A program made the position numbers and the translations under genes. Of a stretch of 6,077 nt of DNA, positions 5,996 to 6,077 are shown one piece after another. The DNA comes from Desulfurococcales archaeon (GTDB lineage: Archaea; Thermoproteota; Thermoprotei_A; Sulfolobales; WAQK01). Under the pieces are notes generated by a model. It was not told where the DNA came from, searched no databases, and was given only the letters and a program-made list of their open reading frames with translations. Location: positions 1 to 6,077 of the forward strand of contig JALURJ010000053.1 of the NCBI GenBank assembly GCA_027016915.1, read 5' to 3'. Each line of letters opens with the position of its first letter. The first letter of the stretch is position 1.

Positions 5996-6077
5996 GGGCC
6001 ACCACCAGGGCTGCGGTATATAGGTAGGGTGCCAGCTGCTCCCTATGTTCCACGGTAACCGTGGCTTCGACAGAGAG
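5949..6077 (-). CDS. C-terminus of a convergent membrane protein (truncated by window edge)
   Basis: Reading leftward from base 6077, 42 codons are open to a TGA at 5951-5949. The peptide LSVEATVTVEHREQLAPYLY begins with a beta-type stretch, then gives a single hydrophobic helix (about YLYTAALVVALIASY) and a short basic tail (ERYRVSRLAF). This is the pattern expected for the membrane-anchored C-terminus of a protein whose main part is extracytoplasmic. The other minus-strand frames either stop early or read as Trp/Pro-rich, non-protein-like text, and the plus-strand frames all contain stops after 5995. It overlaps the end of the preceding convergent gene by 47 bp. The fragment is too short to assign a family, and the call depends on the frame continuing beyond the window. 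Confidence 0.6.
   Translation of the reverse strand, partial: LSVEATVTVEHREQLAPYLYTAALVVALIASYERYRVSRLAF

Noticed and set aside
5994..6032. Possible short plus-strand ORF starting with ATG at 5994
   Set aside because: It has only 11 codons (MRATTRAAVYR) before a stop, no SD motif, and lies opposite a better-supported minus-strand frame.
6050..6064. Palindrome CCACGGTAACCGTGG near the right edge
   Set aside because: Arms of 7 bp with a one-base centre are not rare in 6 kb, and it lies within the likely minus-strand coding sequence encoding an ordinary Thr-Val-Thr strand.

Overview
The window most resembles a chromosomal segment of a hyperthermophilic crenarchaeon of the Desulfurococcales/Aeropyrum type. 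This is inferred from several traits: fairly high GC, heavy use of AGG arginine and ATA isoleucine codons, frequent GTG and TTG starts, Shine-Dalgarno (SD) motifs of the GGAGGTGA type, a TATA-type promoter, and tightly packed genes. The lineage is judged from style only, since no rRNA or marker gene is present. No mobile element, CRISPR array, tRNA or rRNA was seen.

Layout. Bases 1-403 (+) hold the C-terminal part of a dihydrodipicolinate synthase/N-acetylneuraminate lyase (DHDPS/NAL) family aldolase that begins before the window. A 91-bp gap follows, with a T-tract and a small hairpin. A DUF58 protein runs leftward (minus strand, 495-1406). From a shared intergenic promoter region around 1407-1504, a rightward series begins: a PRC-barrel-like protein of unknown function (1505-2359), a MoxR-type AAA+ ATPase (2373-3422), an ABC-transporter ATPase (3483-4406), a six-helix ABC-2-type permease (4375-5154) and a protein with one membrane helix at each end around a large extracytoplasmic domain (5165-5995). 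The right edge carries the C-terminus of a convergent minus-strand membrane protein (5949-6077).

How the genes may work together. MoxR ATPases and DUF58 proteins are commonly genomic partners, thought to act as an ATPase and a von Willebrand factor A (VWA)-like adaptor that remodel or insert cofactors into client complexes. Here the pair is divergent and flanks a single TATA-like palindrome, with a PRC-barrel protein placed first on the MoxR side. Downstream, an ABC ATPase, its permease and a two-helix extracytoplasmic protein are closely coupled (32-bp overlap, then a 10-bp gap) and probably form one exporter-like membrane complex. A palindrome followed by five T residues separates moxR from the ABC genes, so these may be two transcription units. 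A functional link between the MoxR/DUF58 module and the ABC module is inferred from adjacency only. The most unusual items are the PRC-like gene, the unrecognised two-helix protein with its convergent neighbour, and the divergent promoter layout.
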